Under the pieces are notes generated by a model, which did no database searches, had not been told where the DNA came from, and saw nothing but the letters and a program-made list of their open reading frames with translations. DNA of 64,000 bases from Actinernus sp. WN-2022 (lineage: Eukaryota > Cnidaria > Anthozoa > Actiniaria > Actinernidae): positions 71,853,012 to 71,917,011 of the forward strand of contig JAOWCC010000577.1 in NCBI GenBank assembly GCA_030867875.1. Reading direction: 5' to 3'. Positions 20,829-28,366 of this stretch are shown here, in pieces. The stretch's first letter is position 1. Each line of letters starts with the position of its first letter. A program made the translations under genes and the position numbers.

Positions 20829-22529
20829 ATGAGGAGGTCCGGAGGTCTTTTCAGTTACCATTACGGAGGGAAAGACGAAGAGGAAGAGTTCCCAACACCG
20901 AATGCTAACATAAGGTCAAAGGCTGAGAATCAAGCTAGGAGAGAGAATCAAGCTCGGATAGATAGAGAAGAGGTGAAAAGTAGAGAGGTTGCAACATTGA
21001 ATGCAGATCTATTAGCGAAGTTCAAGAAGAAATACCCACATGCAGATCTTCACAAGTTCTATGTCTCTACAGAAGTGAACGGTCCAGGCAAATATTCGAC
21101 GAGTATTTGGTTTCGAGATGGAGATTCTAGCTATGTCGTTTACGGCGATGATGTCTCCAAGCTACCTGCAGTCACTCAAAGACGCATCGATAATGCGTTG
21201 TGGGATATGCATAAAGGTTTCCCATCTACGTTGACCCTAGATAGGAGTGCGAAATATCCTATTACAGCAGTTCCTTCTACTGGACCGGCACAAGATATCG
21301 ATCTCACTAATCTATGGATATATGCCACCCCAAAGGATAGGTTCAAAGCAGGCGTTCCAAATATATTCAAGGAGACCGTCGTAAAGCATATGACAGCAAA
21401 TGAGTCCTACCATTGGTTACATGGTCCGGATTTCAAATACTGGCCTCAACAATTGAATTTTGCAACGTGGTGTGCGACTTCTGGATGTGGAGTGTCATTG
21501 CTTGATCCTATTTTCAAAACGCATCCACCAGTCATTCAGGGGTTCCTACGATTCCATGTTTATTTCACGATACGAAGAATTCTACGTGAACTTGGTGGTA
21601 CTCATGGAGTTCCTTTACCTGGTAACTCTAATTTCAAGCAAATGGATAACCCCTATAACAAATCAGCTCTTGAGAAATTGTGCATCGAATTTGGCATATC
21701 TCGAACACCAGATTTCCCACCAGATTTCCGATGGCACGGAGGTAGGAATAATGGACTAGGAGATATATTCCTTTTGTACCCGGGTCCGACAGGATACGTA
21801 AACGTCCATGGAGTCCGAAGCTATGACAAAGGTGCAACCACATGGCCTCAGAAATATAATTTATTTGCAGACCAAGGAGGTAAGGAGGATCAGGGGGATC
21901 TTGTGGCCTTCATTAGGAACGATGAACATGAAGGAAAGCAATACAATTGGTTTACGCCACCAATCGGAAAGGGTTTGACAGATGTTGGATTGGGTAGGTT
22001 GAATAGATCTGTCGAGGCTTTTGGTCATTGCATGCTTGGTGCTCAAGCCGACTTGAACGGATCCATCATAGATAGCCATAACGTCAAAGAAAAGTTTAAG
22101 AGCTTAGTCGAAGATGCTATTCTCGAAAACGACTTAGTGGTGAGCTACAAAAACTATCTTACCGCTATAACGTCAACGCATAAGAGGCTCGATCTAGCAA
22201 TAGCTGTAGGCGTGCGATTATTGCCAAGCGATCTAGTGTACTATCTTGGTAAGAAAGATGGCTATAGGAATCCAATCCCGAAAGCTACGAAAGATATGGT
22301 GCTAGGCACTAACGACATCAATGCAGAAGGCAAAGGACACCCACCTCTTACTATGGAAGGACCATCAGATAAGAAATCGGTGCAGCCTCTCGAGAAACAA
22401 GTTCCTGTACCAAAGGCAAAGGCAAAGGCAAAGGCAAAGGCAAAGGCAAAGGCTGTCTCACAACATGAGATCAATCTCGCAGTGACATCCATTGCCGCAG
22501 CTGGAATCGCATGGATGTTGTTTCGTTAA
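20829..22529 (+). CDS. Conserved large virion-type protein with C-terminal anchor (566 aa)
   Basis: Homologous to the 41328-42848 gene of provirus 2. Shared blocks are YWPQQLNFATWCATSGCG, FLRFHVYFTIRRIL, RWHGGRNNGLGDIFL, RNDEHEGKQYNWF and GRLNRSVEAFGHC. Both end in a hydrophobic helix (IAAAGIAWMLFR here), so the protein is probably tail-anchored. I do not recognise a characterised family; a structural or morphogenesis role is inferred from its place in the capsid gene block. Residues about 530-546 are a Lys-Ala run (PKAKAKAKAKAKAKAKA) made by GCAAAG repeats, absent in the other copy. The start at 20829 (MRRSGGLF) fits the promoter better than the upstream in-frame start. The stop overlaps the convergent gene by 4 bases. 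Confidence 0.7.
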   Translation: MRRSGGLFSYHYGGKDEEEEFPTPNANIRSKAENQARRENQARIDREEVKSREVATLNADLLAKFKKKYPHADLHKFYVSTEVNGPGKYSTSIWFRDGDSSYVVYGDDVSKLPAVTQRRIDNALWDMHKGFPSTLTLDRSAKYPITAVPSTGPAQDIDLTNLWIYATPKDRFKAGVPNIFKETVVKHMTANESYHWLHGPDFKYWPQQLNFATWCATSGCGVSLLDPIFKTHPPVIQGFLRFHVYFTIRRILRELGGTHGVPLPGNSNFKQMDNPYNKSALEKLCIEFGISRTPDFPPDFRWHGGRNNGLGDIFLLYPGPTGYVNVHGVRSYDKGATTWPQKYNLFADQGGKEDQGDLVAFIRNDEHEGKQYNWFTPPIGKGLTDVGLGRLNRSVEAFGHCMLGAQADLNGSIIDSHNVKEKFKSLVEDAILENDLVVSYKNYLTAITSTHKRLDLAIAVGVRLLPSDLVYYLGKKDGYRNPIPKATKDMVLGTNDINAEGKGHPPLTMEGPSDKKSVQPLEKQVPVPKAKAKAKAKAKAKAVSQHEINLAVTSIAAAGIAWMLFR

Positions 22530-23602
22530 CGTCGTTTGTATTGCTCTATCGTGATCACCACTATTGCTACGATGAATAACCAAACGTTCTGTGCTAGTAC
22601 TCCCAGAGCTTTACCAGCCATAGTAAATATGAAACTCGCAATCGATCCAATCATTCCAGGTAGGATCTGTCCAAGTTTCTTTCCCATTTCTTTCAACAAC
22701 CCCCCAGTCGTTTGCAATCCCTTCTTTACTGCATCTGCTGCTTTATCAATACCAGTCTTTATTGGTTTCGGTAAGGATCTCGACAACAGGGAAACTATCG
22801 TACTAACGATAGCGCCAATAGAAGTTACCACTGCAAGAACGGTCATTCCATGCTTTCTGAAAATGTATTTGATCCTTTCACGTAGCGACATACGTTCTAG
22901 TATGGCTTCTTCTTGACGTTCGAGTAATTCTATTTCGTTATAGATGTGTACTTTCTCTTCCTTAGCCGCTTCCTTCTGGTCCTCAGTTGACGTTGAGCTT
23001 AGAAGTATGCTATCTTCTACTTTGAGATGTTCGGCGGCCTTTTCTTGACCTTGGATGACTTGTTCTTCTCTTTCTGCATCCGTAGGGCCTAGGGCACATT
23101 TGAGATCCTTACCCATACTTTGATATCTTTCACCCTTCACTGTGGTCAAAGGTATGGGCTTCTCTTTACTTCCAAGTACGTGAAGATAGATTCTACCCAG
23201 TTCCTTATTGGCCTCCCATATTCCAGTTATCTCAAGGAATCCTCCACGAATCCCTACATCCGCATAGTGTTTCCATACAGTATCGAATAGCATTTGTTTC
23301 ATTTCGTCCGATGTGCCTGTTTTGAAGACTACGCGGCGATCGCTAAATTTCGGATTTTCGATTCTATCCTCATCCATCAATTCACTAAGCTCTCCATCTG
23401 TCAATGACGTTTCCTGATACTTTGGTCGAGCACCTTCTTCATTGTAATTGCGTCTAGTTTTCAGGTTGAGTGATTCACTAGGATCCACATTCGTAGAGTT
23501 TGAAAACGTCGATTTCCGTGCTTCTTCGTTGACAGTATTATCGTAATCTTTTCCTCTTTCAGCTTCATCAGTTCTTTCATCATACCTACCCTCAGAGGCC
23601 AT
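22526..23602 (-). CDS. Coiled-coil and membrane protein (about 358 aa)
   Basis: Homologous to 44908-45849 of provirus 2. The N-terminal half is acidic and variable, with a helical Glu/Lys-rich region. Both copies then share MSLR(E/D)RIK.IF(R/K)K, a hydrophobic segment (TVLAVVTSIGAIVSTIVSLL), a Gly/Lys amphipathic helix (TTGGLLKEMGKKLGQILPGM) and a C-terminal transmembrane helix (LAQNVWLFIVAIVVITIEQY). The layout suggests a virion membrane or membrane-lytic protein; this is inference. The start is set at 23602 (MASEGR), next to the shared promoter with the capsid gene. Confidence 0.7.
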   Translation of the reverse strand: MASEGRYDERTDEAERGKDYDNTVNEEARKSTFSNSTNVDPSESLNLKTRRNYNEEGARPKYQETSLTDGELSELMDEDRIENPKFSDRRVVFKTGTSDEMKQMLFDTVWKHYADVGIRGGFLEITGIWEANKELGRIYLHVLGSKEKPIPLTTVKGERYQSMGKDLKCALGPTDAEREEQVIQGQEKAAEHLKVEDSILLSSTSTEDQKEAAKEEKVHIYNEIELLERQEEAILERMSLRERIKYIFRKHGMTVLAVVTSIGAIVSTIVSLLSRSLPKPIKTGIDKAADAVKKGLQTTGGLLKEMGKKLGQILPGMIGSIASFIFTMAGKALGVLAQNVWLFIVAIVVITIEQYKRR

Positions 23603-23636
23603 GTTAAACATATCTACATATATAGTTATATTCAAC
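23603..23636. promoter_or_regulatory. Bidirectional promoter of capsid and membrane-protein genes
   Basis: A 34-base spacer between divergent start codons with GTTAAAC at one end and TTCAAC at the other. TATAGTTATATT (23621-23632) sits just before the capsid start codon. Same design as 20786-20828. Confidence 0.6.
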
Positions 23637-24872
23637 ATGATCTCATCAATATTGGATCCCACACAAGTACGAAGAGAGCCTCATGCACTCAAGGCTCCAC
23701 GAGACTTGTATAGGAAAACTTTCACTCGATCATCTGCCAATCCAGGTGAGACTCTATACGTAGAAGTCCCAAAGCTAGCAGAAGATGTAGTACTAGTACC
23801 TGGTAGCTTAGCGCTATTGGGCGACATCGTACTATCTGGTGGACATGCGAATAACAGAGTCGTTTCGAACGTTGGACGCTGCTTGGTCATGCGTAGAATC
23901 TGTAGGATGGGAGCTGAAACAGTAGAAGACCTTGTCAGGCCAGACCTCCTACAAACATACTCCGATGTATACCTATCTACGCAGGAGAGAGAGTCTAGAA
24001 TACAACAAGGCATTCAATCAGAGAACTTGAATAAGCTACGATCGAAAGCTGGTGACGCAAGTACTTCATCTGCTGCAGACAACGCGCTCCTAACTGCATG
24101 TGGTTCCAAGTATAGGATTCCATTAGATGTTGACATTCTGACACAACATGGAGTTCTATATCCACATGCCTTAGAAAGTATCATTACATTCGAGTTGACT
24201 CTAGCGCCTGCCAACGAGGTTGTAATTGGATCGGATACTACGAAGATAGGTACGTACCAACTTACCAACATCCAACTAGAATACGAAGCAATCAGGAACG
24301 AAACGCTGGCTAGTAATGCACTTCACAAATATGAAATAGGTACTGCATTCCTATACAACTACGCTGTTCACTTCAAAACAGTAGATATCGCTAAAACATC
24401 TGATACTTTGATATCTCAAAACGTTAATGTTCCACGACGATCCTTTGCTGGACTACTTCTACTATTCATAGAGCCACCTACCATTGGCACGCGAGATAGT
24501 GAAGCATTCTCGAATCCCGATATTTCGAAGGTAGAAGTAGATGTCAACGGGATTCCCAACAGACTCTTTCCAAGCGGCATGCTTCCCCTAGATTTCTGGG
24601 AGGCTGCAAGAGGTTGGTTTGGTACACCCAATACTTCCATGACTCCAAAGAAGTTCTTTGAAAATAGATTCGCTATCCTAATCGATTGTCGCACAGCAAA
24701 GGATTCCACCGTTCATGGTGATGGCTTGGCACAAACCGGCAGTGGAAAGGACATCGACATTCGCATACATAGGACTGCTAAGGGAAGTGGAAATGTGAAA
24801 ATGCACATCTATGTCCTTGCGGATGCTCAGGTCACGATATTGAACAGATCTCTGCAGAGTATATTATACTGA
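23637..24872 (+). CDS. Putative major capsid protein (411 aa)
   Basis: Homologous over its whole length to 49849-51087 of provirus 2. Shared blocks are NPGETLYVEVPKL, a LVPGS(L/I)ALL(G/F)DIV stretch, YLSTQERESRIQQGI, YRIPLD, ITFELTLAPANEVV, VPRRSFAGLLLLFIE and TRDSEAFSNP. Both end in LQSI(L/M)Y. The strand-rich pattern, the size and the position directly before the packaging ATPase fit the double-jelly-roll major capsid protein of Polinton-type viruses, which would form the icosahedral shell. A structure prediction would settle it. The start MISSIL at 23637 follows the promoter. The stop TGA shares one base with the ATPase start codon. Confidence 0.65.
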   Translation: MISSILDPTQVRREPHALKAPRDLYRKTFTRSSANPGETLYVEVPKLAEDVVLVPGSLALLGDIVLSGGHANNRVVSNVGRCLVMRRICRMGAETVEDLVRPDLLQTYSDVYLSTQERESRIQQGIQSENLNKLRSKAGDASTSSAADNALLTACGSKYRIPLDVDILTQHGVLYPHALESIITFELTLAPANEVVIGSDTTKIGTYQLTNIQLEYEAIRNETLASNALHKYEIGTAFLYNYAVHFKTVDIAKTSDTLISQNVNVPRRSFAGLLLLFIEPPTIGTRDSEAFSNPDISKVEVDVNGIPNRLFPSGMLPLDFWEAARGWFGTPNTSMTPKKFFENRFAILIDCRTAKDSTVHGDGLAQTGSGKDIDIRIHRTAKGSGNVKMHIYVLADAQVTILNRSLQSILY

Positions 24873-25495
24873 TGGATTCTCTCGTAGAGCACGTACCATT
24901 CAACGCACTCATAGTCGGTCCAACGAATTGTGGGAAGACTGCATTTCTCATAGAACAACTTCGTGGATCATTTCGTGGTAAGTTCGATTACATAGTACTG
25001 ATTTGTCCTACGTATGCCCACAACAAAACTTATCGTGGATTCGCAAATCGAGATCCTCATTTCTTCGTCATATCGCCACCACAAGATGCCATCGATGCTA
25101 CTTTGAGTATTTGCGCAACATTTTGGTCAGGTACCAATACTCTATTGATTCTCGATGATTGCGCCGCATCGAAGGACGTCAAGAAACGAACTGACAAGCT
25201 AGTGGACTTAGCCTTTTCTGCACGACATATAGGGATTTCCGTTTGGGTGCTGTCCCAACAACTAACGAGCATATGTAAGCCCTTCCGTGAGAACGTAGCT
25301 ATCGTAGTAGCATTCCATACAGCATCGGCCGTAGATGGCAAAAAGATATTTGAGGATTATGGAGGCTCACAAGAATGCAAAGAGTTACGAATGATACTTG
25401 GATCCCATAAGTTCGCTCGCATGTGCTTCTGTCTCCGCCATCCTTTCGAGGTAGTGTTAGAGCTCCCAGCACCTATAACATATTATCATGGATAA
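24872..25495 (+). CDS. A32-like genome-packaging ATPase
   Basis: Protein of 207 residues of the FtsK/HerA-related A32 family, which pumps DNA into capsids of Polintons, virophages and nucleocytoplasmic large DNA viruses. Walker A is GPTNCGKT (16-23), Walker B is LLILDDC (91-97) and VWVLSQQLTSI (about 126-136) is the sensor-type region. It is colinear with the provirus 2 copy (49192-49824). It overlaps the capsid gene by one base and the next gene by 8 bases, so co-expression is likely. The catalytic motifs are intact. Confidence 0.88.
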   Translation: MDSLVEHVPFNALIVGPTNCGKTAFLIEQLRGSFRGKFDYIVLICPTYAHNKTYRGFANRDPHFFVISPPQDAIDATLSICATFWSGTNTLLILDDCAASKDVKKRTDKLVDLAFSARHIGISVWVLSQQLTSICKPFRENVAIVVAFHTASAVDGKKIFEDYGGSQECKELRMILGSHKFARMCFCLRHPFEVVLELPAPITYYHG

Positions 25496-26033
25496 AGAAG
25501 TACTCGAGATATTCGGTGAGGATGTAACAGGCCCACCACCAACCAACCTAGACGTTACGTCAGACAATCGCGAATCACTTTCGATCTTAGCCGCAACAGG
25601 CGTAACGAAAGAATACTTAGGTAAGAACTTTTCTCTAGGAGACATCTCTAGACTTCCTGAGAAAGAAATAGACAAGTTGTATAGGAGGTATCAGGCCGTT
25701 CTAGCTCAGCAAGTAACGAAAGGCTTAGTCGACGGCGTGACGCGTCTAGCTACCCGCCTAGTTGCCTACCTAGTACCAATAGATTCTCAAGAAGCCCTGA
25801 TCAAGGACCTACAAGAAGACCCTCTAGTCCGCAACGAAATCAGTGCTGCGACTGGCCTACTATCTCTCAAAGCAGGTCGCCTTGTAGCTCTAGCTAGCGT
25901 CCTATTTCACATATCTGGCCACGTAGTCATTCCTGGAACAACTGTTGAACCTCCACATATACCTACTATATCGAATCAAGATGGAAGAAGCGGACCAGAT
26001 AACTGCGAATCCTCCGACGACTGCACCAACTAA
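25488..26033 (+). CDS. Conserved helical protein (181 aa)
   Basis: Homologue of 46932-47447 in provirus 2. Shared blocks are DNRESLSILAATG, the segment from SLGD to YRRYQAV, VTKGLVDG, and a hydrophobic GLLSLKAGRLVALASVLFHI. All-helical with one hydrophobic region near residue 140; function unknown. Downstream of the ATPase in the same order in both elements, so probably a virion or assembly protein. It overlaps the ATPase gene by 8 bases and the next gene by 53 bases in another frame. Confidence 0.7.
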   Translation: MDKEVLEIFGEDVTGPPPTNLDVTSDNRESLSILAATGVTKEYLGKNFSLGDISRLPEKEIDKLYRRYQAVLAQQVTKGLVDGVTRLATRLVAYLVPIDSQEALIKDLQEDPLVRNEISAATGLLSLKAGRLVALASVLFHISGHVVIPGTTVEPPHIPTISNQDGRSGPDNCESSDDCTN

Positions 26034-26328
26034 GATAAAAAACCCAAAGCGCGTCGCAGCTGGAAAAGCACTAGCGTTAAGCAACAAACTCGCTAAAGAA
26101 GCTCAAAAGAGAGAGTTGATGCGCGAAAGCGAATCATGTAAAGAAGTCGACGTAGAGAAAGGTCGGTTCGAAAGCCTGACTATCCTCGCAGTCATTGGTA
26201 CTGGCGCTACATTGTTTGGCACGTACTTTGCGTACAAGAAGTATGTAGATGGTAATAAGCGTGTTGCCACCGTTAGCACGACACAACCTGCAGCTCCGGC
26301 AAAGCCAACGGCACTAGACATGGAGTAA
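25981..26328 (+). CDS. Small basic membrane protein (115 aa)
   Basis: The motif KNPKRVAAGKALALSNKLAK near the N-terminus (KDPKKVEAGKKLAEYRKKAK in the provirus 2 copy, 46569-46907) is a signature I associate with a small Polinton/adintovirus protein. One transmembrane helix follows (LTILAVIGTGATLFGTYFAY). Its exact function is unknown. The start at 25981 is the first ATG aligned with the homologue. It sits 53 bases inside the previous gene and after CTATATC (25967-25973). Confidence 0.7.
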   Translation: MEEADQITANPPTTAPTKIKNPKRVAAGKALALSNKLAKEAQKRELMRESESCKEVDVEKGRFESLTILAVIGTGATLFGTYFAYKKYVDGNKRVATVSTTQPAAPAKPTALDME

Positions 26329-26365
26329 CACTTAAAGACTCGAGATCATAGTAGTATATATCTAG

Positions 26366-26593
26366 ATGGAGAAGGAATTGACGAAGACGGCAACCGATGC
26401 AGTCAAAATCGTTGGACTCGCTGCTGGTATTGGGTGGATCGTAAAAAAGACTACCAAGGAATCTATGCTTAGTGATCCTTCTTCTTCCCTAGCGAATTAC
26501 GCAAAGTGGACTGCCGTGATACTTGGTAGCTTATACGCAAAGGAATATCTTGAGAAACAACTTGAGAAAGAAAAAGAAAAGACCAAACAATAA
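26366..26593 (+). CDS. Small two-helix membrane protein (75 aa)
   Basis: Homologue of 46309-46530. Shared core: K-T-x-TDA, hydrophobic VGLAAGIGWIVKKTTKES then LSDPSSSLANYAKWTAVILG and a charged C-terminus. Two predicted membrane helices. Function unknown; conserved position suggests a virion component. The stop codon TAA overlaps the next ATG by one base. Confidence 0.7.
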   Translation: MEKELTKTATDAVKIVGLAAGIGWIVKKTTKESMLSDPSSSLANYAKWTAVILGSLYAKEYLEKQLEKEKEKTKQ

Positions 26594-27024
26594 TGGCACT
26601 AGCAGCAATTGGTATGTCGATCTTCGGCGCTGTTTTGAATGCGACGGCATTTACTGGTGGTGGCATACTAGCTAGAATGTTTGGAAAGGACGCTGCTGTA
26701 GATAAGGAACGAGAGAGACACGATAGGGCCACCGAAAAACTAGAACGCGAAATGAAAGCGTATACAATCGAACGTCAAAGACGATACGACTATGCACAAG
26801 AGCAGGAAGGTCTTGAACGCAACGCACGCAACGATCAAAGAGATACCAACGAAGCCTTAGTGCGATCCGATAAGTTACGTAAGGCGCTTAAACGTCTCAA
26901 AGAGATGAAAGAACCCCGCTTATCTGACTACTACAAACCCTCAAACAATCAGAAGACTGGCGAGTTGCTCTACGTTGGTGGTGGAATGCTAGGTGTTGGA
27001 TACGCTATTAGTAAATGGATATAG
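26593..27024 (+). CDS. Small membrane/coiled-coil protein (143 aa)
   Basis: Homologue of 45877-46287. It has an N-terminal hydrophobic segment (IGMSIFGAVLNATAFTGGGI), a charged coiled-coil middle (residues about 38-105), the shared motif LSDYYKPSNNQK and a C-terminal hydrophobic helix (LLYVGGGMLGVGYAISKWI). Function unknown. It is last in a tightly coupled run of genes that begins with the capsid gene. Confidence 0.7.
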   Translation: MALAAIGMSIFGAVLNATAFTGGGILARMFGKDAAVDKERERHDRATEKLEREMKAYTIERQRRYDYAQEQEGLERNARNDQRDTNEALVRSDKLRKALKRLKEMKEPRLSDYYKPSNNQKTGELLYVGGGMLGVGYAISKWI

Positions 27025-27028
27025 ATAC

Positions 27029-27227
27029 TACTACTAGCTACTACTAAGCTAACCCTAAGCTACTAGTAAGCTACTAGTAAGTTACCCTAAGCTACTAGTA
27101 AGTTACCCTAAGCTAACCCTAAGCTACTAGTAAGCTACTAGTAAGTTACCCTAAGCTACTAGTAAGTTACCCTAAGCTACTAGTAAGTTACCCTAAGCTA
27201 CTAGTAAGTTACCCTAAGCTACTAGTA
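27029..27227. repeat. Tandem array of 21-bp and 11-bp units
   Basis: Nine copies of CTACTAGTAAG alternate with TTACCCTAAG or CTAACCCTAAG. The array lies between the last gene of the capsid run and the hairpin at 27244 and ends in a run of A. It contains repeated CCCTAA, the reverse complement of the animal telomere unit, but not as a telomere array. Confidence 0.9.
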
Positions 27228-27243
27228 AAAAAAAAAAAAACGG

Positions 27244-27298
27244 AAAAAAGGAAGAATGAAGAGGGTCACGCAACGACTTTCTTCATTCTTCCTTTTTT
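27244..27298. repeat. Stem-loop upstream of the integrase gene
   Basis: Arms identical to those at 18391-18445 (19 bp, perfect) with a 17-base loop that is the near reverse complement of the other loop. It is therefore an inverted duplicate of that cassette. It ends 39 bases before the integrase start codon and is followed by a T run. Confidence 0.92.
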
Positions 27299-27337
27299 TT
27301 TTTTCATCTGTTGAAGGTTAGAATGTATAGATGTATG

Positions 27338-28366
27338 ATGGATTCTAAACTTGCGAATATCTTCTATGGGCCTATGGGCTATTGGAAAGGTCACACTGCA
27401 ATTGGCAAGCTATCCGTAGCAGCGAAAGAATCAGAAGACGTAGCTAGGAGTTGGTTGGAAAAGCAATCTATGTGGCAAATATATCTACCACCACCAAAAC
27501 ACATTCCACGACCACATTGGACTGTATCGAAACCAAATGAAGTCCACCAAGCTGATTTGATATTTCTACCACACGATCGTCCTGGACGTGGAAGGAAACT
27601 ATATAAGTATGCATTAGTGGTAATCGACGTAGCTTCTCGATACAAAGAAGCCGAACCTTTGGCATCTAAAGATAGTGGTGAAGTTTCTGCGGCATTCGAA
27701 CGAATCTATAAACGTAGTCCACTAGAATGGCCAAAGACCTTGCAAGTAGATCCTGGTAGAGAATTCATGGGACGTATGTCTGAAACGCTAGAACTACATG
27801 GTACGAAAGTTCAACGAGGGGAGGCTGGTAATCATAGAGCGCAAAGTTTTGTTGAAAGAGCAAATAGGACTCTAGCTGAGAGATTGTTTGGCTATCAATA
27901 TGCACAAGAGATGGTGCTTACTTCGGAAGGATCAGATGAGCGTAGTAGAGAATGGGTAATTCGTTTACCAATGGTTATCAAAGCCATGAACAGTGAGGTG
28001 ACTCGGTTGACTGGTAAAGAGCCTTCGAATTCTGTAATGACGCAACAAGTAGATCTGAAGACTCCTACGTATTCGCGAACCGTTGGATTGAGAGAAGAGC
28101 GTCTACCATTCGACGTTCTAGTTCGATATCTTTATGCACCAGGAGAATTGGAAGGAGGTGAAAAACGTAGAGCTACTGATCCTGTGTGGAGTTTGCAGAT
28201 ATACACCATTTCGCGAAGTGTAGTATCTTCGGGACAGCCTGTGCTTTACTACCTTGCAAAGGAGAAGGACGCACCCAAACGTGGATTCGTTCGTGAAGAG
28301 CTACAAGTTGTTCCTAGGGATACAGAACTACCACCAAAAGGAATTCTGTTTGTACCTAGACGCTAA
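27338..28366 (+). CDS. Polinton-type DDE integrase (342 aa)
   Basis: Retrovirus-like integrase that inserts the element into host DNA. Catalytic triad D73 (HQADLIFL), D138 (QVDPGREFMG) and E173 (SFVERANRTL) in an RNase H-like core. An N-terminal helical region contains YWKGHTAIGKL and WLEKQSMWQIYL. The C-terminal SH3/chromo-like part (VWSLQIYTISR, LQVVP) is typical of Polintons. The start at 27338 follows TATAGATGTATG. The stop overlaps the convergent polymerase gene by 4 bases. It is clearly related to the provirus 2 integrase at 51124-52086. The catalytic residues are intact. Confidence 0.94.
   Translation: MDSKLANIFYGPMGYWKGHTAIGKLSVAAKESEDVARSWLEKQSMWQIYLPPPKHIPRPHWTVSKPNEVHQADLIFLPHDRPGRGRKLYKYALVVIDVASRYKEAEPLASKDSGEVSAAFERIYKRSPLEWPKTLQVDPGREFMGRMSETLELHGTKVQRGEAGNHRAQSFVERANRTLAERLFGYQYAQEMVLTSEGSDERSREWVIRLPMVIKAMNSEVTRLTGKEPSNSVMTQQVDLKTPTYSRTVGLREERLPFDVLVRYLYAPGELEGGEKRRATDPVWSLQIYTISRSVVSSGQPVLYYLAKEKDAPKRGFVREELQVVPRDTELPPKGILFVPRR

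Noticed and set aside
27029..27227. 21-bp array as CRISPR or telomere seed
   Set aside because: Units abut without spacers, and CCCTAA is interrupted by CTACTAGTAAG, so it is neither a CRISPR nor a telomeric array.
27338..28366. Integrase as evidence for an LTR retrotransposon
   Set aside because: No reverse transcriptase or LTRs are present. The neighbours are polB, ATPase and capsid genes with terminal inverted repeats.
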